A DNA stretch of 64,000 nt from Micromonospora sp. NBC_00421 (GCF_036017915.1 NZ_CP107929.1:3476001-3540000), one strand, 5' to 3'; counted from the first letter of the stretch, positions 46,637 through 54,966 are shown. Numbers and translations are program-made. The notes: a model not told the origin generated them from the letters alone.

Positions 46637-46690
46637 GTTCGGACCGCAACTCTCGGCAGGGTGGACTTCAGAGCGACGCCGCCGGTCCGG
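46637..46690 (+). promoter_or_regulatory. conserved promoter block of the effector genes, copy B
   Basis: GTGTGTTCGG, CTCGGCAGGGTGGACTT and CAGAGCGACGCCGCCGG repeat the block at 14768-14819 with about ten differences in fifty. Confidence 0.45.
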
Positions 46691-46718
46691 GTGAGATCCC
46701 CACCGGTCGCGTCTGCCG

Positions 46719-46754
46719 AGGGGCCGTCCGGTAGGAGGGGACCGGACGGCCCCT
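46719..46754 (+). promoter_or_regulatory. leader hairpin before the small genes, copy B
   Basis: AGGGGCCGTCCGGT and ACCGGACGGCCCCT are perfect 14-base arms around an eight-base loop (AGGAGGGG), 34 bases before the GTG at 46789. Same position as the copy A hairpin but with different stem sequence, which supports selection on structure. Confidence 0.6.
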
Positions 46755-46788
46755 CCTCCAACACCTCACGAACAGAAGGGACCCCGCC

Positions 46789-46983
46789 GTGCCCGAGGAG
46801 CAGCCGAAACCACCACCCGCCCCGAACCCACCGCCGCCGCCCCCACCACCCGCGCGCCCGATCGTCCCCGGCCCGATCGGTCCGTTCATCCCGCCCTACC
46901 GGGGGCCGGGCCGGATCACCGGCGTCGTGCCGGCGCACCGCTGGGCGGGGCGGCGCAACCGGGGGCCGCAGTGCCCGGGGTAG
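46789..46983 (+). CDS. small Pro-rich protein with PGPIGPF motif, module copy B
   Basis: A 64-residue protein. The N-terminal half is a poly-Pro stretch (PPPAPNPPPPPPPPARP), the C-terminal half is PIVPGPIGPFIPPYRGPGR then VVPAHRWAGRRNRGPQCPG, matching copy A (14919) in the PGPIGPF core but with an extra Cys at the end. GTG 46789 follows GAAGGGACC. Its end overlaps the next start by 13 bases. No known family and no signal peptide. The contrast of a conserved core and free N-terminus is what marks it as a real gene. Confidence 0.7.
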   Translation: MPEEQPKPPPAPNPPPPPPPPARPIVPGPIGPFIPPYRGPGRITGVVPAHRWAGRRNRGPQCPG

Positions 46984-47340
46984 CGGTCGCCGCCGGTGAC
47001 CTGCTGCACCTGACCAGGGAGGCAAGCGTGCAGTTCAGCCGGCCGATCACGGTCCGGGTCATCCGGGTGCTGACCGACTGGCACACGTACGACGGGTGGG
47101 TGTGGATCGACGCGTACGAGCTGAATGGTGCCGGTGACGCGGTGCGGCGGCGGACCCTGTTCCTGATGCCGGCGGGTGCCCGCCGGCACACCCCGCAGCC
47201 GGGGCCGCCGGCCGGGTCTGTTGATTCTGCTGTCCCGGTTGTCGGTGGAGGCGACCGACCACCTGACGCAACTCGACAGCGGTCGCCAGGCCGACCTGAC
47301 CGACCGCTTCATGACCTGGGCCCGCCCGCCCGCCTACTGA
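46971..47340 (+). pseudogene. effector genes 2 and 3 of module copy B, fused by deletion
   Basis: The first 82 codons read LTREASVQFSRPITVRVIRVLTDWHTYDGWVWIDAYELNGAGDAVRRRTLFLMPAGARRHTP, matching copy A's gene at 15115, then run on out of frame with no stop until 47948. From about 47190 a second frame reads RPGLLILLSRLSVEATDHLTQLDSGRQADLTDRFMTWARPPAY to a stop at 47340, matching the end of copy A's third gene (15393). The tail of gene 2 and about half of gene 3 are missing, so a deletion joined them. If expressed from GTG 46971, the first part would have a long, unrelated tail. Confidence 0.65.
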
Positions 47341-47712
47341 ACCGTCCCGCGCTGGCCGCGCTGCTCCCCACCACTCTGCCGACGGCTGCCCGCCCCCGCC
47401 CGCCACCCGGCCGGCGACCGGGCGACGCAGGCGTATTGTGGAGAGTTGTTGCGCCCCTGGCGCCCCTGGCGACTGCCCCTGGCGACAACAACTCTCCACA
47501 AAGCCGCGTGCACTCCGCGCTCCCCCCGCCGGAAGCGCGTCTCCCCGCGCTCGGCATGCGCCCACGCCCCGCAGCCCGCGCGCCGCGCACCGCACCGGGT
47601 CCGCCCGCCGCATCCTGCACGGCAGCTCCGCGTCGCGCGGGCACCACCGACGGCGTACGGCCAGGCTGGCCGCCGGACGGTCCGGCGGCAGTGGCGGGGC
47701 TAGGGTGGTGGG
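47341..47712. other. 372-bp gene-poor region with a long hairpin
   Basis: Follows the damaged module copy B. Apart from the palindrome at 47436-47501 I see only shadow reading frames, including the run-on of the disrupted effector gene. Confidence 0.45.
47436..47501. repeat. 16-bp-arm palindrome with triplicated loop unit
   Basis: TTGTGGAGAGTTGTTG at 47436-47451 is the exact complement of 47486-47501. The 34-base loop holds three copies of GCCCCTGGCG-type sequence. It is AT-richer than its surroundings and resembles a dispersed palindromic repeat of this genus. Confidence 0.7.
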
Positions 47713-48033
47713 ATGGCAGTCGTGAAGATCAACGCGATCGACGTCCCGCCCGGTGCCGGCGAGGAGTTGGAGAAGCGGTTCGCCGCGCGGGCCGGGGCGG
47801 TGGAGAACTCCCCGGGCTTCCTCGGCTTCGAGCTGCTGCGCCCGGTCGCCGGGGAGAGCCGCTACTTCGTCTACACCCGGTGGGAGACCGAGGAGGCCTA
47901 CCAGGCATGGGCGGCCGGGCCGTCCCGGGCCGCGCACGCCGGTGGTGAGGGTGGCGAGCAGCGGCGACCGGTCGCCTCCGGCGCGACGCTGCTGGAGTTC
48001 GAGGTGGTCCAGCAGGTGACCGGCAAGGGCTGA
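47713..48033 (+). CDS. ABM-domain (MhuD-like) heme-degrading monooxygenase
   Basis: A 106-residue ferredoxin-like alpha-beta-barrel of the antibiotic biosynthesis monooxygenase family. VVKINAIDVPPGAGEELEKRFAARAGAVENSPGFLGFELLRPVAGESRYFVYTRWETEEAYQAWAAGPSRAAHAGGEG matches the MhuD/IsdG-like layout: Asn near residue 7 (KINA), the Trp in RWETEEAYQAW and a His (AAHAGG) at the positions where MhuD holds its heme iron ligand and distal pocket. It is therefore likely to degrade heme for iron, not to make antibiotics. ATG 47713. It stands alone between repeats. Confidence 0.85.
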   Translation: MAVVKINAIDVPPGAGEELEKRFAARAGAVENSPGFLGFELLRPVAGESRYFVYTRWETEEAYQAWAAGPSRAAHAGGEGGEQRRPVASGATLLEFEVVQQVTGKG

Positions 48034-48087
48034 ACAGCGATGCCGTCGGGCCGGGCCGGGACTCCACCGCCACCGGCCCGACGGGGA

Positions 48088-48133
48088 GCCGGCACCGTCA
48101 GCCCGACAGGTAGCCGGCACCGTCAGCCCGACA
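48088..48133 (+). repeat. 25-bp tandem duplication
   Basis: AGCCGGCACCGTCAGCCCGA is repeated 25 bases apart (about 48088 and 48112), in the 218-base gap that ends at the LanC stop. Nothing else is seen there. Confidence 0.5.
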
Positions 48134-48251
48134 GGGACCGTCCGACGACGTCGACCTCCCACGGCCACCGATCGACACGTTCGACGCCACCCACCGGAGT
48201 GACGGCCGGCGGACCGACTGGGCGACGGACCGGGTCAGACGGCGGACCGGG

Positions 48252-49529
48252 TCAGAGCCAGGGTAGGACGGGCGCGGTGGCGGGGGCGGCCAGCCGGGCG
48301 AGCCAGCCGGCGATCCCGGCGGCGCCCTGCATGAAGCCGGGCTCCGGCGGCAGCTCCGGCGGGGTCCGGGTGTGCTCGGTGTTCGACCAGGTGCCGCCCG
48401 CCGGGGTGGACAGGGCACGGGAAAGAACGTCCTCGGCGAGCGTGTTCGCCCAGGTGAGCAGGGCAGGGTCGGCGGCGTCCTGGAAGCGGTCGACCAGCAA
48501 CTGCCCGACCCCGGCCGTGCCGCAGCAGCGGGCGAGATTGTCCCAGTACCCCGGGTACAGCCGCTGCGGGACACGGCTGTCGCGCAGCGCCCCCAGGCAC
48601 TCCTCGACGGCCTGCCCCCAGCGGGGCTGCGGGTCGACCGTGTCGAGGAGAGCGAAGAGCCGCACCGTACCGGTCGGGCCGTGGCACCAGCCGAAGGCGA
48701 CCGCCGGGCGGTCCGGGTGGGGCGGAATCAGCAACGGCAGGGCCCACCCGTCGGGGCGGCGACCCAGGGCCAGCAGGCCGTCGGCGGCGCGGACGGCGAT
48801 GTCGCGCAGATCGTCGCGATGCAGGGTGACGCCGGCAGCGGCGAGGGCGTAGGCGACGCCGGCCGTACCGTGGGAGAAGCCGGGCATCAGGCGCTCGTCC
48901 CCCGCCCGCATCCGCCAGTGCGGCCCGTCGGGCCGCTCCTCGGCCAGCCCCACCAGCCCGTCGGCGAGGACGTGTGCGGCCTGCGTCACCACACTGTCGG
49001 CACCATCGTCGAGGGCGTCGAGGAGGGCCAGCAGGATGCCCGCGTCGCCGGAGATGACGTCGGAACACCGGCCCGGGTCCACTGGCCGGTGCAGCAGCCG
49101 TTCGGCGATCCGTGCCGTCACCGACGCGGCGGTGTCGAGGGCCGTCCGGTCGCCGGAGACCCGGGACCAGGCGCGCAACGCGACAGCGACCCCGGCCCAG
49201 CCGCCGAACAACCCGTCGTCGGGCAACGTCGCGGCGTCCGGCTCGTGCCGGGCAAGATGCACCAACCGGCCCCGGGCACCGGCCGCGACCCGGCCGAGCG
49301 CCGACCCCGCCGCGGTGGCGACGCCACCGTCCGTCGTGGTGACGGCAGGCCCGTCGGCAGGGTGGCGGCCGGTGCTGGTGGCCTCGGCGCAGCCGAGCAG
49401 CACCCCAGCGGTCCCGGCATAGAGATCGTCGAAGCGTTCGCCCGCCTCCTGCCAGCCCAGACCACCGTCGGCGGGCACCGCCACCGACTCGATCCACCTG
49501 AACGCCTGCTGCACCACGTCCGCCGTCAC
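48252..49529 (-). CDS. LanC-like lanthionine synthetase C family protein
   Basis: A 425-residue protein with the (alpha/alpha)6 toroid of the LanC family. The zinc site is assembled from GWCHGPTG (Cys-His, about residue 305) and ARCCGTAGV (Cys, about 360), preceded by PGFSHGTAGVAYAL and GDAGILLALLDAL, all repeat motifs of LanC. LanC enzymes add Cys thiols to dehydrated residues to cyclise lantibiotics. No LanB/LanM dehydratase, precursor peptide or transporter is visible nearby, so it may act on another peptide or be glutathione-transferring like eukaryotic LanCL. ATG 49529 is the first in frame. Monocistronic. Confidence 0.87.
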   Translation of the reverse strand: MTADVVQQAFRWIESVAVPADGGLGWQEAGERFDDLYAGTAGVLLGCAEATSTGRHPADGPAVTTTDGGVATAAGSALGRVAAGARGRLVHLARHEPDAATLPDDGLFGGWAGVAVALRAWSRVSGDRTALDTAASVTARIAERLLHRPVDPGRCSDVISGDAGILLALLDALDDGADSVVTQAAHVLADGLVGLAEERPDGPHWRMRAGDERLMPGFSHGTAGVAYALAAAGVTLHRDDLRDIAVRAADGLLALGRRPDGWALPLLIPPHPDRPAVAFGWCHGPTGTVRLFALLDTVDPQPRWGQAVEECLGALRDSRVPQRLYPGYWDNLARCCGTAGVGQLLVDRFQDAADPALLTWANTLAEDVLSRALSTPAGGTWSNTEHTRTPPELPPEPGFMQGAAGIAGWLARLAAPATAPVLPWL

Positions 49530-49709
49530 CGCGCCGATCCTGCCATCGCCGCCCGATGGCGTCCCCGCAATATCGCGTGGAGCGCGGCCGTCAGCGCCGG
49601 GTCACGGCAGGTGCTTGCGGGCACGCCCCGACAGGGTGAGCGGGTCCCGGCCGGCACCTGGGGCACGACGGTCAAGACCGGATCATGGCCGGTGCCTGGG
49701 GCACGGGGG

Positions 49710-50606
49710 TCAGGGTGAGCGGGTTTCGGCCAGCGAGGCGAAGGCGATGACGTTGTCGGCGTAGCCGGTACGCCCGCCGATCCACTGGCCGCCACAGGTG
49801 ATCAACCGCAGGGCCGGCGCTCCGCTGTCGCCGTAGACCCGGTCGGCGGGCAGTGCCGACTTGTCGAAGAACTCCACCGAGTCGACCCGGAACATCACCA
49901 CCCGGCGGTCGTCCCGGGTCACCTCGATCCGATCGCCGGGTTTGAGCTTGCGCAGGTCGTAGAAGACCGACGGCCCGTCCTTCGAGTCGACGTGCCCGAC
50001 GATGATCGCCCGGCCCGGCTCGCCGGGGGTCGGGCCCCGGTCGTACCAGCCGGTCTCGTGGTGCCGGTCCAGCGGGGGGACGTCGATCGACCCGTCCCGG
50101 GCCTGACCGACCGGGGCCACCGGGGCGGCCACCTTGATCGCCGGCACGGCGAGCCGCACTGGTCGGCTGGCCGGCAGACTGCCCGGTGGAGGGCTCGTCC
50201 GGGCACCGGCCACCGGGCGCTGCGGCGACGCGTCGGTCCGGTCCAGGGGCCCGACCGTACGACCCAACCCGGCCCCGGTGGCGAAGACCCCGAGCAGCAC
50301 CAGCAGCACAGCCACCGGCACCGACCAGGGGTTCCGGGTCGACGCCGGGGGACCACCCGGCGACGCCGCCGGACCCGGGGCGCGCAGCTGCGCGGACGGC
50401 CCACCGGTGGGCGGGAACCAGCCACCACGCGGCGGGAGCGAAGAGATACCCGGCGGCACCGGCCCACCGGGCGGCGGGAACGGACCGTTACCCGGCGTCA
50501 CCAGGCTACCGGGCAGCCGGATCGGGTCGTGGTGCTGCGGGTTCGGGCTGGCGGGTGGCGGGAGCGGGCCGCTTCGGGGACCCGAGGAGGCGGGTGGCGG
50601 GGGCAT
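49710..50606 (-). CDS. class F sortase
   Basis: A 298-residue membrane-anchored sortase. A Pro/Gly-rich cytoplasmic tail (about 1-100) is followed by one helix (NPWSVPVAVLLVLLGVFATGAGL, about 100-125), a linker and the sortase barrel: SLPASRPVRLAVPAIKVAAPVAPVG, the catalytic His in IIVGHVDSKDGPSVF, Cys in ALRLITCGGQW and Arg in GGRTGYADNVIAFA. Class F sortases are typical of actinomycetes and have poorly defined substrates. Its ATG begins three bases after the TGA of the upstream gene, the likely substrate; expected role is to attach that protein to the cell surface. Confidence 0.92.
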   Translation of the reverse strand: MPPPPASSGPRSGPLPPPASPNPQHHDPIRLPGSLVTPGNGPFPPPGGPVPPGISSLPPRGGWFPPTGGPSAQLRAPGPAASPGGPPASTRNPWSVPVAVLLVLLGVFATGAGLGRTVGPLDRTDASPQRPVAGARTSPPPGSLPASRPVRLAVPAIKVAAPVAPVGQARDGSIDVPPLDRHHETGWYDRGPTPGEPGRAIIVGHVDSKDGPSVFYDLRKLKPGDRIEVTRDDRRVVMFRVDSVEFFDKSALPADRVYGDSGAPALRLITCGGQWIGGRTGYADNVIAFASLAETRSP

Positions 50607-50608
50607 GG

Positions 50609-51313
50609 TCAGCTCCCGGCGACGCCGCGCGGCCGACGGGCCGCCACGATCCCGACGACGGCCCCGGCGATGGTCAACGCCAGCCCGCCGGGCACCAGCA
50701 GGCCCCCGGGCACTCCGCTGTCGGCCGCGCCGCCGAAGCCGGTGTGCGGCCCAGGGCTGGGCTTCACCTTCTCGACCACCTGGAGAGACGTCGAGGCGGT
50801 CGCCCCGTCGGGGCATTCCAGCTTGATCCGGTAGCTGCCGGGCCTGACCCGTTCCCTGACCATCGGAGCAGCCCTGAGCAGCCCCTGCTGCGGCTGGACC
50901 TGGACCCGGCCGAAGGCGTCCGAGACGACTGTCGCCGGGATCGAGTTGTCGTGACAGCTCGCCCGGATGCCGACCAGATAACCCGGCTCGACGGTGCCCG
51001 GCGTCACCTCGACGAAGAGGACGCCGGGCGGCGGCTGCGGGTTCCCACCCTGGTCCGGCCCAGGCTGCCCCGGCCCGGGAACCGGAGCGGCCACCGGCGG
51101 GGCGGCCACCTGTCGAACAGCCGGTAGCGAAACGACCTCCCGCGCGTCGGCCGCCGACCGGGCAACCGCCGGCGGACCAGCAACCGGTGAGGCGACAAGC
51201 GGCGGGGCGTTCCGCAGGGGGACGGCCGAGGCCGGGGCGGTGCTGCACCAGGCGGAGGCGAGGGCACCGGCGGCGACCGCCAGCGCGGCGCGGTGCAGCA
51301 TGATCGACACCAT
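50609..51313 (-). CDS. secreted protein with TGFGG tail, likely sortase substrate
   Basis: A 234-residue exported protein encoded just upstream of the class F sortase. It has a signal peptide (LHRAALAVAAGALASAWCSTAPASA), a Pro/Ala-rich stalk (APVPGPGQPGPDQGGNPQPPPG) and a small domain, VTPGTVEPGYLVGIRASCHDNSIPATVVSDAFGRVQVQPQQGLL...SYRIKLECPDGAT, with two Cys. The C-terminus reads PHTGFGGAADSGVPGGLLVPGGLALTIAGAVVGIVAARRPRG: a TGFGG motif, a transmembrane helix and an RR-rich tail, the architecture of a sorting signal without LPxTG. Likely wall-anchored by the neighbour. ATG 51313 follows GGAGGGGGA; 51301 is an alternative start. Confidence 0.85.
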   Translation of the reverse strand: MVSIMLHRAALAVAAGALASAWCSTAPASAVPLRNAPPLVASPVAGPPAVARSAADAREVVSLPAVRQVAAPPVAAPVPGPGQPGPDQGGNPQPPPGVLFVEVTPGTVEPGYLVGIRASCHDNSIPATVVSDAFGRVQVQPQQGLLRAAPMVRERVRPGSYRIKLECPDGATASTSLQVVEKVKPSPGPHTGFGGAADSGVPGGLLVPGGLALTIAGAVVGIVAARRPRGVAGS

Positions 51314-51442
51314 TCCCCCTCCGGCGTCCCGGGCAGCGCCGGACCGACCTGCGCGCCGACCTGCCGTACGGGATGAATCGTCTCACCCTCCGACCGACGG
51401 CACATCCGATACGACGGAACCGTCGCGTACGCTCGGGTCGCT

Positions 51443-52153
51443 GTGACCTCCCTCGACCCTGACCCCGCCGTCCCGGTGGCCCCGCCGGCCACCCGGATCC
51501 GCACCTTCCACCCCCGGCGTGGCCGGATGAGCGGCCGGCAGACCGATGCGCTGACCCGGCTGTGGCCGGCGTACGGGACAGCAATCGCCGACCTCGACGG
51601 GCCGGTCGATCCGGCCGGGTTGTTCGGCCGCGACGCCCCGGTGGTGCTGGAGATCGGCTCCGGGATGGGCGACGCCACCGCGGCGATGGCCGCCGCCGAC
51701 CCGGGCCGCGACTACCTGGCGGTCGAGGTGCACACCCCGGGCATCGCCCGCCTGCTCGACCTGGTGCAGCACCACGGCCTGGGCAACGTCCGGGTCGCCG
51801 AGGGCGACGCGTTGGACCTGGTCCGGGCCATGCCGGAGGGCTGTCTGGACGCGGTGCACGTGTTCTTCCCCGACCCGTGGCCCAAGTTGCGGCACCGCAA
51901 GCGGCGGATCATCCAGCCGGAGCACGTGGCGCTGCTGCGCTCCCGGCTGGCCCCCGGCGGCACCCTGCACTGCGCGACCGACTGGGCCGAGTACGCCGAG
52001 TCGATGCGGTCGACGCTGACCGCCGACCCGGAACTGGAGGACGTGTACGCCGGTTACGCGCCCCGCCCCGCCCACCGCCCGGTCACCAAGTTCGAGCGCC
52101 GGGCGTTGACCGCCGGCCGCCCCGTCTTCGACCTGATCCACCGCCGTCGCTGA
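51443..52153 (+). CDS. trmB: tRNA (guanosine(46)-N7)-methyltransferase
   Basis: A 236-residue SAM-dependent methyltransferase that modifies G46 in the variable loop of tRNA. VVLEIGSGMGDATAAMAAADPGRDYLAVEVHTPGIARLLDLV holds the SAM-binding motif I and acidic residue; VHVFFPDPWPKLRHRKRRII is the TrmB hallmark (PDPWxKxRHxKRR); VTKFERRAL near the C-terminus is the usual (T/S)xFE(x)R motif. The first 50 residues with FHPRRGRMSGRQ match family tRNA-contacting N-termini. GTG 51443 begins the alignment; divergent from the sortase substrate gene. Confidence 0.95.
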   Translation: MTSLDPDPAVPVAPPATRIRTFHPRRGRMSGRQTDALTRLWPAYGTAIADLDGPVDPAGLFGRDAPVVLEIGSGMGDATAAMAAADPGRDYLAVEVHTPGIARLLDLVQHHGLGNVRVAEGDALDLVRAMPEGCLDAVHVFFPDPWPKLRHRKRRIIQPEHVALLRSRLAPGGTLHCATDWAEYAESMRSTLTADPELEDVYAGYAPRPAHRPVTKFERRALTAGRPVFDLIHRRR

Positions 52154-52333
52154 CGGCACGCCTCCGCTGTATCACCGATCGGTGGCGTCCGACCGCTGGC
52201 GATACCGCTACTTCAGCGCTCTTGCGATTCCACACGGCACTGCCGGCGCATGGGCGGACGGGGGCTGACCGGGGGCGGGCGGCGGTGACCCGGTTGGCGT
52301 GGGGGGTGGTGTTGCGGGCACGATGGGGGCGCT

Positions 52334-54847
52334 ATGACGCTGACTGCCGCGCTGCCTCGAAGCGCCGACCCCGACACCCTCTTCGACGCGTTCGCCGGCT
52401 GGGCGTCCGAGCGTGGGCTGGACCTCTACCCGCACCAGGAGGAGGCGGTCATCGAGATCGTCTCCGGCGCGAACGTGATCATGAATACGCCTACCGGTTC
52501 GGGCAAGAGCCTGGTCGCGATCGCGGCGCACTTCACCGCCCTGGCCGACGACCGGACGAGCTTCTACACCGCCCCGATCAAGGCCCTGGTCTCGGAGAAG
52601 TTCTTCGCGCTCTGCGAGGTGTTCGGCGCGGAGAACGTCGGCATGCTCACCGGCGACGCCAGCGTCAACGCCGACGCCCCGATCATCTGCTGCACCGCCG
52701 AGATCCTGGCCAACCTGGCGCTGCGCGAGGGGGCACGGGCCGACGTCGGCCAGGTGGTGATGGACGAGTTCCACTTCTATGCCGAGCCCGACCGGGGCTG
52801 GGCCTGGCAGGTGCCGATCATCGAGCTGCCGCAGGCGCAGTTCGTGCTGATGTCGGCCACCCTGGGGGACACCACCCGGTTCGTCGACGACCTGACCCGG
52901 CGTACCGGCCGGTCCACCGCCGTCGTCCGCTCGGCCGAGCGGCCGGTCCCGCTGATCTTCTCGTACGCGATGACCCCGCTGCACGAGACGCTCGAAGAGC
53001 TGCTGGAGACCAAGCAGGCCCCGGTGTACGTCGTGCACTTCACCCAGGCCGCCGCGCTGGAACGCGCCCAGGCGCTGATGAGCGTCAACGTCTGCACCCG
53101 GGCCGAGAAGGACATGATCGCCGCCGCGATCGGGAACTTCCGGTTCACCTCCGGCTTCGGCAAGACACTGTCCCGACTGGTGCGCCACGGCATCGGCGTG
53201 CACCACGCCGGCATGCTGCCCAAGTACCGCCGACTCGTGGAGACGCTGGCCCAGGCCGGGCTGCTCAAGGTCATCTGCGGCACCGACACGTTGGGTGTGG
53301 GCATCAACGTGCCGATCCGCACGGTGCTCTTCACCGGCCTGAGCAAGTACGACGGGGTACGCACCCGGCTGCTCAAGGCCCGCGAGTTCCACCAGATCGC
53401 CGGCCGGGCCGGTCGGGCCGGCTTCGACACCCTGGGGCGGGTGGTGGTGCAGGCCCCCGAGCACGTGATCGACAACGAGAAGGCCCTGGCCAAGGCCGGT
53501 GACGACCCGAAGAAGCGCCGCAAGGTGGTGAAGAAGAAGCCGCCGGAGGGCTCGATCGGTTGGGGCGAGCCGACCTTCCAACGCCTGGTCGAGGCCGAGC
53601 CGGAGCCACTCACCTCCAGTTTCCAGGTCAGCCACTCGATGCTGCTCAACGTGATCGGTCGGCCGGGTGACGCGTTCGCCTCGATGCGGCACCTGCTCAC
53701 CGACAACCACGAGGACGCCGCCGCCCGGCGCCGGCACATCCGCCGGGCGATCGCCATCTACCGGGCGTTGCGCGCAGGCGGGGTGGTCGAGCAGCTCGAC
53801 ACGCCCGACGAGACCGGCCGGCGGGTCCGGCTCACCGTCGACCTCCAGCTCGACTTCGCGCTCAACCAGCCGCTCTCGCCGCTGGCCCTGGCCGCCATCG
53901 AACTGCTCGACGTCGAGTCCCCGTCGTACGCCCTGGACGTGTTGAGCGTGATCGAGTCGATCCTCGACGACCCGCGCCAGGTGCTCTCCGCGCAACAGTT
54001 CAAGGCGCGCGGCGAGGCGGTCGCCGCGATGAAGGCCGACGGCATCGAGTACGAGGCCCGCATGGAGCTGCTCGACGAGGTGACCTGGCCAAAGCCGCTT
54101 GCCGAACTGCTGCACGCCGCGTACGAGATGTACCGGCAGGGGCATCCGTGGGTCGCCGACCACCAGCTCTCCCCCAAGTCCGTCGTCCGGGACATGTACG
54201 AACGCGCGATGACCTTCGGCGAGTTCGTACAGTTCTACGGGCTGACCCGGTCCGAGGGGCTGGTGCTGCGCTACCTCGCCGACGCGTACAAGACGCTGCG
54301 GCAGACCGTCCCGGAGGACGCCAAGACCGAGGAGCTGATCGACCTCATCGAGTGGCTGGGCGAGCTGGTCCGCCAGGTCGACTCCAGCCTGATCGACGAG
54401 TGGGAACGGCTGCGCAACCCCTCCGACGTCGCCGACGCGGCCAAGGCGCACGCGTCGCTGGAGGAGCGGGTGCCGGCGGTCACCCGCAATGCCCGCGCCT
54501 TCCGGGTGCTGGTCCGCAACGCGTTGTTCCGTCGGGTCGAGTTGGCCGCCCTGCGCCGCTGGTGGGACCTCGGCGAGTTGGACGGCGCATCCGGGTGGGA
54601 CGCGGACGCCTGGGCCGAGGCGCTGGAGCCGTACTTCGAGGCGTACGACGGGATCGGGGTGGGACCGGACGCCCGGGGGCCCGCGCTGCTCATGATCGAA
54701 CAGGGGCGGGAGAAGTGGACCGTCCGGCAGATCCTGGACGACCCGGAGGGCGACCACGACTGGGGGATCAGCGCCGAGGTCGACCTCGGCGCTTCCGACG
54801 AGGTGGGGGCCGCCGTGGTCCGGGTGACGGACGTCGGGCAGCTCTAG
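52334..54847 (+). CDS. DEAD/DEAH-box helicase with DUF3516
   Basis: An 837-residue superfamily 2 helicase. Motifs: NTPTGSGKSLVAIAA (Walker A), APIKALVSEKF (Ia), VVMDEFHFY (II, DEFH), LMSATLGDTTRF (III), VICGTDTLGVGINVPIRTVLFTGLSKYDG (V) and HQIAGRAGRAGFDTLGRVVV (VI). After about residue 380, a lysine-rich stretch (KKRRKVVKKKPPEG) and the actinobacterial DUF3516 region (LNQPLSPLALAAIELLDVESPSYALDVLSVIESILDDPRQVLSAQQ, GFEVDQ-type helices) give a Ski2-like organisation. Probably an RNA helicase in RNA turnover or ribosome work. ATG 52334 lacks a clear ribosome site. A strong terminator follows. Confidence 0.92.
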   Translation: MTLTAALPRSADPDTLFDAFAGWASERGLDLYPHQEEAVIEIVSGANVIMNTPTGSGKSLVAIAAHFTALADDRTSFYTAPIKALVSEKFFALCEVFGAENVGMLTGDASVNADAPIICCTAEILANLALREGARADVGQVVMDEFHFYAEPDRGWAWQVPIIELPQAQFVLMSATLGDTTRFVDDLTRRTGRSTAVVRSAERPVPLIFSYAMTPLHETLEELLETKQAPVYVVHFTQAAALERAQALMSVNVCTRAEKDMIAAAIGNFRFTSGFGKTLSRLVRHGIGVHHAGMLPKYRRLVETLAQAGLLKVICGTDTLGVGINVPIRTVLFTGLSKYDGVRTRLLKAREFHQIAGRAGRAGFDTLGRVVVQAPEHVIDNEKALAKAGDDPKKRRKVVKKKPPEGSIGWGEPTFQRLVEAEPEPLTSSFQVSHSMLLNVIGRPGDAFASMRHLLTDNHEDAAARRRHIRRAIAIYRALRAGGVVEQLDTPDETGRRVRLTVDLQLDFALNQPLSPLALAAIELLDVESPSYALDVLSVIESILDDPRQVLSAQQFKARGEAVAAMKADGIEYEARMELLDEVTWPKPLAELLHAAYEMYRQGHPWVADHQLSPKSVVRDMYERAMTFGEFVQFYGLTRSEGLVLRYLADAYKTLRQTVPEDAKTEELIDLIEWLGELVRQVDSSLIDEWERLRNPSDVADAAKAHASLEERVPAVTRNARAFRVLVRNALFRRVELAALRRWWDLGELDGASGWDADAWAEALEPYFEAYDGIGVGPDARGPALLMIEQGREKWTVRQILDDPEGDHDWGISAEVDLGASDEVGAAVVRVTDVGQL

Positions 54848-54883
54848 CCTGCTCTTCGCAGGGGCCGTCGAACTTTCTTTCCA

Positions 54884-54916
54884 GGGGCCGTCCGGTGCGT
54901 CCGGACGGCCCCTTTT
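54884..54916 (+). terminator. rho-independent terminator of the helicase gene
   Basis: GGGGCCGTCCGG and CCGGACGGCCCC, perfect 12-base arms with a five-base loop, followed by TTTT; one of few in the window with a U-run. A half-copy of the left arm (GGGGCCGTCG) lies at 54861. Confidence 0.85.
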
Positions 54917-54940
54917 CTGCCCTGGGCGATGTCACCCCCG

Positions 54941-54966
54941 TCGATTAGAATGTATGTACTAATCGA
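54941..54966. promoter_or_regulatory. palindromic operator overlapping a -10 element
   Basis: TCGATTAG and CTAATCGA flank ten bases (AATGTATGTA); perfect 8-base arms. TAGAAT at 54946-54951 fits a -10, so a bound dimer would block it. The site sits 24 bases before the ATG at 54990. Confidence 0.6.

Noticed and set aside
46971..47948. A 325-residue protein from the copy B effector gene
   Set aside because: Only the first 70-80 residues are conserved; the rest is an out-of-frame run into repeats and the next gene.
47713..48033. Antibiotic biosynthesis role for the ABM-domain gene
   Set aside because: No biosynthetic genes are nearby and the Asn/Trp/His pattern fits heme-degrading enzymes better.
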